The notes beneath the pieces are model-generated. The model searched no databases. It was not told where the DNA came from and was given only the letters and a program-made list of their open reading frames with translations. DNA of 6,734 nt, from assembly GCA_028291845.1 (NCBI GenBank), contig JAQGNM010000229.1:1-6734 (forward strand). Direction: 5' to 3'. Made by a program: the position numbers and the translations under genes. Numbering within the stretch: the first letter of the stretch is position 1; each line of letters starts with the position of its first letter. The DNA comes from Massilia sp. (lineage in GTDB: Bacteria; Pseudomonadota; Gammaproteobacteria; Burkholderiales; Burkholderiaceae_D). Below are positions 1 through 5,672 of this stretch, in pieces.

Positions 1-356
1 GCATCTACAACACCTTCGACGCGCACCGCCTGCTGCACTGGGCCGAGCTGGAAGGCAAGCAGCACGCGCTGAAAATGGCCTTGTTCAACGCATATTTTAC
101 GGCCGGCGAAAACGTCAGCGCCCACGATGTGCTGGTGCGGCTGGCCGGACAGGCGGGCCTGGACCAGGCCGAAGCGAAGCGCATCCTGGTCAGCGACACC
201 TACGGCGCCGAAGTGCGCGAGCGCGAGCAATTCTTTCAGCGGCACGGGATCAATTCGGTGCCGGCGATCATCATCAATCAAAAGCACCTGATTTCGGGCG
301 GCCAGCCGCCGGAAGTGTTCGAGCAAGCCATTCGCGACATCGCAGCGAAAGAATAA
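1..356 (+). CDS. DsbA-family (FrnE-like) thiol oxidoreductase, 3' part only
   Basis: The reading frame is open from base 3 to the TAA at 354-356 and gives 117 C-terminal residues; the start lies off the window. The visible part begins IYNTFDAHRLLHWAELEGKQ, followed by a helical insert with FNAYFTAGENVSAHDVL. It ends with a thioredoxin-fold segment containing NSVPAIIIN, whose Val-Pro is the expected cis-proline, and then ISGGQPPEVFEQAI. This order (helical domain, then cis-Pro strand, then C-terminal helix) is that of the FrnE / DSBA-like family of about 210-220 residues, often annotated '2-hydroxychromene-2-carboxylate isomerase-like' or polyketide-biosynthesis FrnE. The N-terminal CxxC redox motif would lie upstream and cannot be checked. 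Members are mostly cytoplasmic thiol-disulfide enzymes with poorly known substrates. A strong terminator follows about 75 bp after the stop, so the gene is probably not co-transcribed with nrtA. Family assignment is fairly sure; exact substrate unknown. Confidence 0.85.
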   Translation, partial: IYNTFDAHRLLHWAELEGKQHALKMALFNAYFTAGENVSAHDVLVRLAGQAGLDQAEAKRILVSDTYGAEVREREQFFQRHGINSVPAIIINQKHLISGGQPPEVFEQAIRDIAAKE

Positions 357-374
357 AAGGAAATAGAAAATACA

Positions 375-391
375 ATCACCGTTTTGGTGCA
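375..391 (+). promoter_or_regulatory. NtrC-like enhancer site (palindrome)
   Basis: The 17-mer ATCACC-GTTTT-GGTGCA has the layout of the enterobacterial NtrC consensus TGCACC-N5-GGTGCA. The right half-site is perfect and the left has two mismatches. Its centre (383) is about 135 bp upstream of the start site predicted from the sigma-54 promoter at 492-507, a normal distance for an activator that works through DNA looping. A weaker half-site (GGTGCG at 415-420) lies about 29 bp further on, near three helical turns, as in tandem NtrC sites. The bases are seen directly; binding by NtrC is inferred. Confidence 0.6.
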
Positions 392-418
392 GCGCCCGAT
401 CGCGGCGCTGTAACGGTG
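377..418 (+). repeat. Inverted repeat able to form a two-part hairpin
   Basis: CACCGT (377-382) is complementary to ACGGTG (413-418). Inside it CAGCGCC (390-396) pairs with GGCGCTG (404-410) around the 7-nt loop CGATCGC. The element overlaps the NtrC-like site and lies just before the terminator hairpin, so as RNA the region would fold into two consecutive stems. It may be part of the 3' UTR of the upstream gene, part of a short transcript ending at 469, or simply palindromic operator DNA. Confidence 0.5.
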
Positions 419-430
419 CGATAACCATCG

Positions 431-469
431 AGCCCCGGCACGCATTGACCGCGTGTACCGGGGCTTTTT
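431..469 (+). terminator. Rho-independent terminator
   Basis: AGCCCCGG (431-438) pairs with CCGGGGCT (458-465). The stem continues through CACGC (439-443) with GCGTG (451-455), leaving a TA bulge at 456-457 and the 7-nt loop ATTGACC. The 13-bp GC-rich stem runs straight into a T-tract (465-469). It most simply ends transcription of the upstream oxidoreductase gene. It also lies before the sigma-54 promoter at 492, so it insulates the nrt operon from read-through. Confidence 0.85.
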
Positions 470-491
470 CGTCTTGACGCGGTTTTCCTGC

Positions 492-507
492 TGGCACGCC
501 ACTTGCT
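492..507 (+). promoter_or_regulatory. Sigma-54 (RpoN) -24/-12 promoter of the nrt operon
   Basis: TGGCACG-CCAC-TTGCT matches the sigma-54 consensus TGGCACG-N4-TTGC[AT] at every defined position. GG (493-494) and GC (505-506) are separated by exactly 10 bp, which is the invariant spacing. Placing GC at -13/-12 puts the transcription start near 518 and leaves a leader of about 41 nt before the nrtA ATG at 559. Sigma-54 promoters need an enhancer-binding activator; together with the NtrC-like palindrome upstream this points to induction under nitrogen limitation. Confidence 0.88.
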
Positions 508-511
508 GAGA

Positions 512-525
512 CCTGGGTATCCAGG
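512..525. promoter_or_regulatory. Perfect palindrome over the predicted nrtA start site
   Basis: CCTGG (512-516), spacer GTAT, CCAGG (521-525) is a perfect 5-bp inverted repeat centred on the predicted transcription start (about 518). It could be an operator for a repressor or co-regulator, or a chance palindrome. Only the symmetry and position are seen; no known regulator motif is recognised. Confidence 0.3.
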
Positions 526-558
526 AACTTTTCAGCCACCCGCGCCAACGAGGAATTC

Positions 559-1797
559 ATGAATGACGATCACAGCACCAATCGACTGCGCCGCACCCTT
601 CTCAAAGCCGGCGCAGGTGCGTCCTTGACCGGGCTCGCCAGCGGCGGCGTGTTTGCCGCCGGCTCCGACAAGCCTGAAAAGCAAGAGGTGCGGATCGGTT
701 TTATCCCACTGACCGACTGCGCCTCGGTGGTGATGGCATCCGTGTTGGGCTTCGACAAAAAGTACGGCATCAAGATTGTGCCGAGCAAGGAATCGTCCTG
801 GGCCAGCGTGCGCGACAAGATGGTCAACGGCGAGCTGGACGCCGCCCACGTGCTGTACGGCCTGGTATATGGCGTGCAGATGGGCATTGGCGGGCCGAAG
901 AAAGACATGGCGGTTCTGATGAACCTCAATCACAACGGCCAGGCGATCACCCTGTCGAAAAAAGTCTCGGACAAGGGCGGCGTCGACGGCCCCTCGCTGG
1001 CCAAACTGATGCAGACGGACAAACGCGAATATTCCTTTGCCCAGACTTTCCCTACCGGGACCCACGCCATGTGGCTGTACTACTGGCTGGCGAGCTACGG
1101 CATCAATCCGATGAAGGATGCCAAGGTGATCACCGTGCCGCCGCCGCAGATGGTGGCGAATATGCGTGTCGGTAACATGGACGGTTTCTGCGTGGGCGAA
1201 CCGTGGAACCACCGGGCGATTGTCGACGGCGTCGGCATCACTGCCGCCACCACCCAGGACATCTGGCGCGATCACCCGGAAAAAGTGCTGGGCACCACCG
1301 CCGACTGGGTCAAAACCAACCCGAACACGGCGCGCGCGCTGGTTGCCGCCATTCTCGATGCCAGCAAATGGATCGACGCCTCGCTGTCGAACAAAAGCAA
1401 GATGGCTGAAACCATCGCCGACAAGTCGTACGTGAACACCTCGGTCGACGTCATCAACCAGCGCATCCTGGGCCGCTACCAGAACGGTCTGGGTAAAACC
1501 TGGGACGACCCGAATCACATGAAGTTTTTCGACGATGGCGGCGTCAATTTTCCGTATCTGTCCGACGGCATGTGGTTCATGACCCAGCACAAGCGCTGGG
1601 GTTTATTGAAGGCCGAGCCCGATTACCTGGCCACCGCCACGGCGGTGAACCAGATCGCCTTGTACAAGGAAGCGGCGGCGCTCGCCAAGGTGGCGGTGCC
1701 GAAAGCCACCATGCGCTCGACCAAGCTGATCGACGGTACCGTGTGGGACGGCAAGAATCCCAAAGCCTATGCCGACAGTTTTAAAATCCGCGCCTGA
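559..1797 (+). CDS. nrtA: Nitrate ABC transporter, substrate-binding protein (NrtA/CmpA family)
   Basis: Predicted periplasmic binding component of an ABC importer for nitrate or nitrite, 412 aa. The N-terminus carries a twin-arginine signal: NRLRRTLLK with Arg11-Arg12, a mildly hydrophobic Ala/Gly-rich stretch, and likely cleavage around VFAAG (residues 31-35). This implies folding before Tat export. The mature part starts with the family strand EVRIGFIPLTDCAS (43-56). It contains AQTFPTGTHAMWLYYWLA (161-178) and DGFCVGEPWNHRA (208-220), segments characteristic of NrtA/CmpA/NasF proteins. The ATG at 559 is supported by GAGGA at 550-554 and by the placement of the Tat motif. It is first in an operon with the permease, whose Shine-Dalgarno overlaps this stop codon. 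The sigma-54 promoter and NtrC-like site upstream fit a nitrogen-assimilation role. CmpA-type bicarbonate binding is the alternative within the family, but the regulatory context favours nitrate. Substrate specificity is inferred. Confidence 0.92.
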   Translation: MNDDHSTNRLRRTLLKAGAGASLTGLASGGVFAAGSDKPEKQEVRIGFIPLTDCASVVMASVLGFDKKYGIKIVPSKESSWASVRDKMVNGELDAAHVLYGLVYGVQMGIGGPKKDMAVLMNLNHNGQAITLSKKVSDKGGVDGPSLAKLMQTDKREYSFAQTFPTGTHAMWLYYWLASYGINPMKDAKVITVPPPQMVANMRVGNMDGFCVGEPWNHRAIVDGVGITAATTQDIWRDHPEKVLGTTADWVKTNPNTARALVAAILDASKWIDASLSNKSKMAETIADKSYVNTSVDVINQRILGRYQNGLGKTWDDPNHMKFFDDGGVNFPYLSDGMWFMTQHKRWGLLKAEPDYLATATAVNQIALYKEAAALAKVAVPKATMRSTKLIDGTVWDGKNPKAYADSFKIRA

Positions 1798-1808
1798 AGG
1801 AGAACGCC

Positions 1809-2699
1809 ATGAGCGCCGTGCTTGAATCGCTTCCCGATGCACCCGCTTACAAGAAGCCGCGCCGCAGCGAACGGCTGGCCATGCAGGGCGTGCGGCTGGG
1901 CCGCTCGCCGGCCGCCGAACTGTTACGCAGCTGCCTGATCAAGGTGGTGCCGCCGCTGGTCGGCATCGGCTTTCTATTGCTGGTGTGGCAGGCGATTTCG
2001 CTCCATAACAGCGCCTTTCCATCGCCGGCGGTGACCTGGACCGAAGCGGTGAGGCTGTTCGCCGATCCGTTTTACAGCAAGGGGCCGAACGACCAGGGCA
2101 TCGGCTGGAACATCCTCGCTTCCCTGAAACGGGTGGCGGTCGGCTTCGGCCTTGCTGCCGTGGTCGGCATTCCGCTCGGCTTTATCATCGGCCGCTTTCG
2201 CTTCATGTCGGCGATGTTCGATCCGATCATCAGTTTATTAAAACCGGTGTCGCCGCTCGCTTGGCTGCCGATCGGCCTGCTGGTATTCAAGGCGGCCGAT
2301 CCGGCGGCGATCTGGTCGATTTTTATCTGTTCGATCTGGCCGATGATCGTCAACACGGCGGTCGGCGTGCAGCGGGTGCCGCAGGATTACATGAACGTGG
2401 CGCGCGTGTTGAATCTGTCGGAATGGAAGATTTTTACCAAGATACTGCTGCCTTCCGTGTTGCCGTACATGCTGACCGGCGTGCGTCTGGCCATCGGCAC
2501 CGCCTGGCTGGTGATTGTCGCCGCTGAAATGTTGACGGGCGGCGTCGGCATCGGCTTCTGGGTGTGGGACGAATGGAATAACCTGAATGTGCCGCACATT
2601 ATCATCGCCATCGTCGTCATCGGCGTGGTCGGCCTGATTCTCGAGCAGGCGCTGGTGGCGCTGGCAAAATCGGTGACGTATTCGGACACGGGACATTGA
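1809..2699 (+). CDS. nrtB: Nitrate ABC transporter, permease protein (NtrB family)
   Basis: Inner-membrane permease of the nitrate importer, 296 aa, the usual length for NrtB/NasE. A basic cytoplasmic N-terminus (KKPRRSER, about 15-22) precedes roughly six hydrophobic segments near residues 46-63, 108-127, 149-160, 167-187, 221-242 and 263-282. The cytoplasmic loop NVARVLNLSEWKIFTKILLP (196-215) is the degenerate EAA motif that docks onto the ATPase, ending in the conserved I-x-LP. The ends are typical of the family: SLKRVAVGFGLA before the second helix and GGVGIGFWVWDEWNNLN near residues 244-260. The ATG at 1809 follows a strong Shine-Dalgarno (AAGGAGAA, 1797-1804) that overlaps the nrtA stop, so translation of the two genes is tightly linked. 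It pairs with the ATPase encoded 10 bp downstream. It is expected to work as a homodimer since only one permease gene is present. Confidence 0.93.
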   Translation: MSAVLESLPDAPAYKKPRRSERLAMQGVRLGRSPAAELLRSCLIKVVPPLVGIGFLLLVWQAISLHNSAFPSPAVTWTEAVRLFADPFYSKGPNDQGIGWNILASLKRVAVGFGLAAVVGIPLGFIIGRFRFMSAMFDPIISLLKPVSPLAWLPIGLLVFKAADPAAIWSIFICSIWPMIVNTAVGVQRVPQDYMNVARVLNLSEWKIFTKILLPSVLPYMLTGVRLAIGTAWLVIVAAEMLTGGVGIGFWVWDEWNNLNVPHIIIAIVVIGVVGLILEQALVALAKSVTYSDTGH

Positions 2700-2701
2700 G
2701 G
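2698..2701 (+). promoter_or_regulatory. Ribosome binding site deciding the nrtD start
   Basis: GAGG, overlapping the nrtB TGA, lies 8 nt before the ATG at 2710 but only about 2 nt before an in-frame TTG at 2704. The spacing supports ATG 2710 and not the two-codon-longer TTG start. Confidence 0.65.
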
Positions 2702-2709
2702 GTTTGCAT

Positions 2710-3516
2710 ATGCACAATACAAAATTCATTGAAGTGCGCGGCGCCGACATGCGCTTCGATACGAAGAAGGGCAGCTTTCACGCGCTCAGCAACATCGATC
2801 TGAATATTGCCCAAGGCGAGTTCGTGACCCTGATCGGCCATTCTGGCTGCGGCAAATCCACCTTGCTCAATTTACTCGCCGGCCTGACCCGCGCCACCGA
2901 CGGCGCCCTGATCTGCGCTGGCCGCGAAATCGACGGTCCCTCGCCCGAGCGCGCGGTGGTGTTTCAGAATCACTCGCTGCTGCCGTGGCTGACCTGCTTT
3001 GAAAACGTCTACCTGGCTGTCGAGCGGGTGTTTGCAGGCGCCGAGCCGGCCGCTCAACTGCGCGAGCGCAGCCATGCGGCGCTGGCGCTGGTCGGCCTCT
3101 CGGCGGCGGCCAACAAGCGGCCCCATGAAATCTCCGGCGGCATGAAGCAGCGCGTCGGCATTGCCAGGGCCTTGTCGATGGCGCCGAAGGTGCTGCTGAT
3201 GGACGAGCCGTTCGGCGCGCTCGACGCCCTCACGCGCGCCCATCTGCAGGACGAGTTATTGCGGATCGTCGCGCAGACCGGATCGACGGTGGTGATGGTG
3301 ACCCACGATGTAGATGAGGCGGTGCTGCTGTCGGACCGCATCGTCATGCTCACCAACGGCCCGGCGGCAACCATCGGCGACATCGTGCAGGTGAGATTGC
3401 CGCGTCCGCGCGACCGGGTGGAATTGGCGCATGATGCGCTGTATATCGATTATAAAACGCGGGTGCTGGAGTTTTTGTATCACCGTCAATCGCGGCCGAG
3501 CAAGGAAGCGGCTTAG
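2710..3516 (+). CDS. nrtD: Nitrate ABC transporter, ATP-binding protein (NrtD type)
   Basis: Cytoplasmic ATPase that powers the nitrate importer, 268 aa from ATG 2710; a TTG at 2704 would add two residues but is too close to the Shine-Dalgarno. All nucleotide-binding motifs are intact: Walker A GHSGCGKST (43-51), Q-loop VVFQNHSLLPW with Gln86, signature SGGMKQR (142-148), Walker B VLLMDE (161-166), D-loop GALDAL and H-loop His199 (VTHDVDEA). NHSLLPWLTCFENV and RLPRPRDR (in the C-terminal part) are typical of the nitrate / taurine-type ATPases. It lacks the C-terminal binding-protein-like domain of cyanobacterial NrtC, so it corresponds to NrtD (NasD in Klebsiella nomenclature) and probably acts as a homodimer. 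The operon ends here: the stop is followed within 2 bp by the inverted repeat at 3519-3606. Confidence 0.93.
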   Translation: MHNTKFIEVRGADMRFDTKKGSFHALSNIDLNIAQGEFVTLIGHSGCGKSTLLNLLAGLTRATDGALICAGREIDGPSPERAVVFQNHSLLPWLTCFENVYLAVERVFAGAEPAAQLRERSHAALALVGLSAAANKRPHEISGGMKQRVGIARALSMAPKVLLMDEPFGALDALTRAHLQDELLRIVAQTGSTVVMVTHDVDEAVLLSDRIVMLTNGPAATIGDIVQVRLPRPRDRVELAHDALYIDYKTRVLEFLYHRQSRPSKEAA

Positions 3517-3518
3517 TA

Positions 3519-3606
3519 GGGGGACTGGCACCTTCAGGTGCCTGTCCCATGCTGGCTCCGAAGCAAAGCAACCATGGGACAGGCACCCTGCGGTTGCCAG
3601 TCCCCC
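3519..3606. repeat. Paired REP-like inverted repeat between convergent genes
   Basis: The left arm (3519-3551) and right arm (3573-3606) are inverted copies: 12 bp identical at the outside (GGGGGACTGGCA) and 13 bp identical at the inside (TGCCTGTCCCATG), with an imperfect 8/9-nt middle and a 21-nt loop. Each arm is itself a hairpin. Left: GGGAC, T, GGCACC, loop TTCA, GGTGCC, T, GTCCC (3521-3548). Right: a degenerate version with the same outer GGGAC/GTCCC (3576-3604). Two REP-like palindromes in opposite orientation resemble a BIME. No T-tract follows on either strand, so it is not a classical intrinsic terminator. Its place between convergent stops nevertheless suggests it limits read-through or protects 3' ends. 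Confidence 0.8.
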
Positions 3607-3615
3607 TCCTGCGAG

Positions 3616-4458
3616 CTATGCAAGTTCCAGCATAATCGGCTGATGATCCGACGCCGCCGTCTCCGACAGCACCTCCATCGCCGTCACCCGTGGCGCCAGG
3701 TCGTCGGTGACAAAAAAGTAATCATAGGTATCCGGCTTCTCCGGCCACGGATAGCCATGCAAGCCGGCGGTTGGCGCGTGCTTCAAATCGTTTTTCAGAG
3801 CCCACGCATCGACCAGCGGCCTGTACGCTCCTTCGCCGGGCGCCAGTAGTGCCTGGTATTCGTCCGACCCCGGCAGCATATTGAAATCGCCGCAATAAAT
3901 AGCCGAGCAGGGCCGGTAGCCGAGTTGAAACGGCGCGTCCAGGCTCGGGTCCGGCTGGAAGATCTTGGCGCGCTCGCACGCTTCCCAGTGCTGGTAACGG
4001 ATGTACTGGATCTGCGCCAAGCGCTGCAGCTTCGAGTAGTACTCCAGATGCGTGGTCAACAGGCGCAGCTTGCCGCCGGGCGCTTCCAGCACCGTCTCGA
4101 TCAGGCCGCGCGGCATGCCGGCCGGGCTGTCGGGGTCGGGCGGCCACGGCAGCATGTGGCGGTGCACCTGGGTCATGCGGTATTTCGACAGCAACAGGTT
4201 GCCGAACTGGCGGGGCAGGTTGTTCTGGTAGATCTCGGAAGTGGGTTCGATGACGGCGTGGTAGCCGCCGAAGGCGCCGGCAAACTGGCGGAACTGGTTG
4301 CTGCTGGCATTGCCCTCGAGTTCAGGGTGGTTCGATGCGACTTCCTGCAGGCAGATCACGTCGGGATTGAGCTTGCGCAGCACATCGATGATGGCATGGA
4401 TGCGGATACGGCTGTCCTTGCCGCACCCCCAGTGAATATTCCAGCTGACAACCCGCAT
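3616..4458 (-). CDS. Endonuclease/exonuclease/phosphatase (EEP) family protein
   Basis: A 280-aa protein of the Mg2+-dependent EEP (DNase I-like / Exo III-like) fold with a full set of catalytic motifs. These are VVSWNIHWG with Asn7, VICLQEV with Glu39, TTHLEYYS with His137, YCGDFNMLPGS with Asp191 and Asn193, TYDYFFV with Asp246, and the terminal ASDHQP with Asp271-His272. There is no signal peptide or extra domain, so it is probably cytoplasmic. The substrate (DNA, RNA, phospholipid or another phosphodiester) cannot be told from the sequence. The frame is open further upstream (ATGs at 4521 and 4473), but ATG 4458 is chosen. It has GGAGG 6 nt upstream (complement of 4465-4469), and the fold's first strand begins immediately after it. 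It lies 140 bp downstream of tsaD on the same strand; no convincing sigma-70 promoter or terminator is visible in that gap, so it may be read from the tsaD transcript. Confidence 0.87.
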   Translation of the reverse strand: MRVVSWNIHWGCGKDSRIRIHAIIDVLRKLNPDVICLQEVASNHPELEGNASSNQFRQFAGAFGGYHAVIEPTSEIYQNNLPRQFGNLLLSKYRMTQVHRHMLPWPPDPDSPAGMPRGLIETVLEAPGGKLRLLTTHLEYYSKLQRLAQIQYIRYQHWEACERAKIFQPDPSLDAPFQLGYRPCSAIYCGDFNMLPGSDEYQALLAPGEGAYRPLVDAWALKNDLKHAPTAGLHGYPWPEKPDTYDYFFVTDDLAPRVTAMEVLSETAASDHQPIMLELA

Positions 4459-4464
4459 GCCCCA

Positions 4465-4469
4465 CCTCC
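4465..4469 (-). promoter_or_regulatory. Ribosome binding site deciding the EEP gene start
   Basis: On the minus strand GGAGG stands 6 nt before the ATG at 4458. This is the best Shine-Dalgarno near any of the in-frame start codons and argues against the 5-residue (4473) and 21-residue (4521) extensions. Confidence 0.7.
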
Positions 4470-4598
4470 ACATCAAGAAAACGCAGGCATCTTGCCAGTT
4501 TTCGGGAGACCACGAGAACACCGTAGGATGTTGTTACAAATTCGTAAATGTCGGATTATTACGGGTAAATGACGCCCGGAAACTACGTGTCGACGCTG

Positions 4599-5639
4599 TC
4601 AGATTTCGCGGATTTCATCGAGCGACCAGCGCGGCCGCACATTGAAGCCGTACTCCTTTTTGGCCGCGTCCGGATTGATTTGCAAGCGCATCGCCCCGGC
4701 AAAGGCGATCATCGCGCCATTGTCGGTGCAAAACTCCAGCTCCGGATAAAACACCTGGAATTTCTTTTGGATCGCCGCCGCGTTCAAGGACGCCCGCAAT
4801 TGCGCATTGGCGCCGACGCCGCCGGCAATCACCAGCCGTTTCAAGCCGGTGTGTTTTAACGCGCTGATGCATTTCGCCGTCAGCACGTCGACGATCGCAT
4901 CGACAAAGCCGCGCGCGATATTCGCCTTGTCCTGCTCGCAGATATTGGCGACGACTTTCTGCTCGTGGTTTTTGACGACCGTCAGCACCGCTGTTTTCAG
5001 GCCCGAAAAACTGAAATTGAAATCCTTCGAATGCAGCATCGGACGCGGCAATTTGTACGCCAGCGGATCGCCGAATTCAGCCAGCCGCGATATCGCCGGC
5101 CCGCCCGGATAACCGAGCCCGAGCAGCTTCGCCGATTTGTCGAACGCTTCGCCGGCAGCGTCGTCGAGCGTCTCTCCCAGCAATTCATACTGGCCGACGC
5201 CATCGACCCGCATCAATTGCGTGTGGCCGCCCGATACCAGCAGCGCAATGAAGGGAAACTTCGGCGGACTCGACGCCAGCAGCGGAGACAACAAATGCCC
5301 CTCCAGGTGGTGCACACCGAGCACCGGTTTGTCGGCAGCCAGGCCCAGCGCGCACGCCACCGAGGAGCCGACCAGCAAGGCGCCGGCCAGGCCCGGACCC
5401 TGGGTATACGCAATCGCATCGACCTCGGCAAGCGTGACGCCGGCCGTGCCCAAGACGTTTTCCAGCAAGGGCAGGGCGCGCCGGATGTGGTCGCGCGACG
5501 CCAGTTCCGGCACCACGCCGCCGTATTCTTCATGCATGGCGACCTGCGAATGCAGGGCGTGCGACAACAGGCCGCGCTGCGTGTCGTACAGGGCGAGACC
5601 GGTTTCATCGCAGGAAGATTCGACGCCGAGAACAATCAT
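4599..5639 (-). CDS. tsaD: tRNA N6-adenosine threonylcarbamoyltransferase TsaD
   Basis: TsaD (Gcp/YgjD) transfers the threonylcarbamoyl group from threonylcarbamoyl-adenylate to A37 of ANN-decoding tRNAs, acting in the cytoplasm with TsaB, TsaE and the adenylate made by TsaC. The protein is 346 aa, normal length. Diagnostic features are the N-terminal ASKHA strand VLGVESSCDETG (3-14) and the metal-binding HHLEGH with His111 and His115. Further ones are LLVSGGHTQ (133-141), GEAFDKSAKLLGLGYPGG (163-180), FSFSGLKTAV (209-218), AGGVGAN (272-278) and CTDNGAMIA with Asp306. The ATG at 5639 is fixed by homology, because the ESSCDET motif follows at once. Oddly, the bases just before it on this strand are C-rich (CACCCCC) with no recognisable Shine-Dalgarno. 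It lies 33 bp downstream of the DAHP synthase gene on the same strand and may be co-transcribed with it. The gene is expected to be essential or nearly so. Confidence 0.97.
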   Translation of the reverse strand: MIVLGVESSCDETGLALYDTQRGLLSHALHSQVAMHEEYGGVVPELASRDHIRRALPLLENVLGTAGVTLAEVDAIAYTQGPGLAGALLVGSSVACALGLAADKPVLGVHHLEGHLLSPLLASSPPKFPFIALLVSGGHTQLMRVDGVGQYELLGETLDDAAGEAFDKSAKLLGLGYPGGPAISRLAEFGDPLAYKLPRPMLHSKDFNFSFSGLKTAVLTVVKNHEQKVVANICEQDKANIARGFVDAIVDVLTAKCISALKHTGLKRLVIAGGVGANAQLRASLNAAAIQKKFQVFYPELEFCTDNGAMIAFAGAMRLQINPDAAKKEYGFNVRPRWSLDEIREI

Positions 5640-5672
5640 GGGGGTGCGACCGAATAAAAAGAAAGGCCCGTA

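Noticed and set aside
371..376. TACAAT as the -10 of a sigma-70 promoter for nrtA
   Set aside because: No -35-like hexamer is found 16-18 bp upstream, and the strong terminator at 431-469 would stop such transcripts before nrtA. The sigma-54 promoter lies beyond it.
532..1590. Long open frame (352 codons) on the minus strand opposite nrtA
   Set aside because: It is antisense to a well-supported gene. Its product is rich in His, Gly, Arg and Val with no recognisable domain, as expected for a complementary frame in GC-rich DNA.
3519..3606. Reading the inverted repeat as a bidirectional intrinsic terminator or as insertion-sequence ends
   Set aside because: No T-tract follows the stem on either strand, and only 21 nt lie between the arms, so there is no room for a transposase. 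A REP-like pair explains the nested hairpins better.
3925..4572. Plus-strand open frame (215 codons) opposite the EEP gene
   Set aside because: The minus-strand gene carries the full EEP catalytic set and a good ribosome site. The plus-strand frame has neither motif nor convincing initiation signal.
4459..4598. Promoter or terminator between tsaD and the EEP gene
   Set aside because: On the minus strand I see only weak hexamers (for example TTTACC) and a short inverted repeat (TTAC-N6-GTAA), with no stem plus T-tract. Nothing here is strong enough to annotate.
4965..5657. Plus-strand open frame (230 codons) opposite tsaD
   Set aside because: The product is dominated by Gln, Arg and Ala and is antisense to a complete tsaD; it is a compositional shadow.
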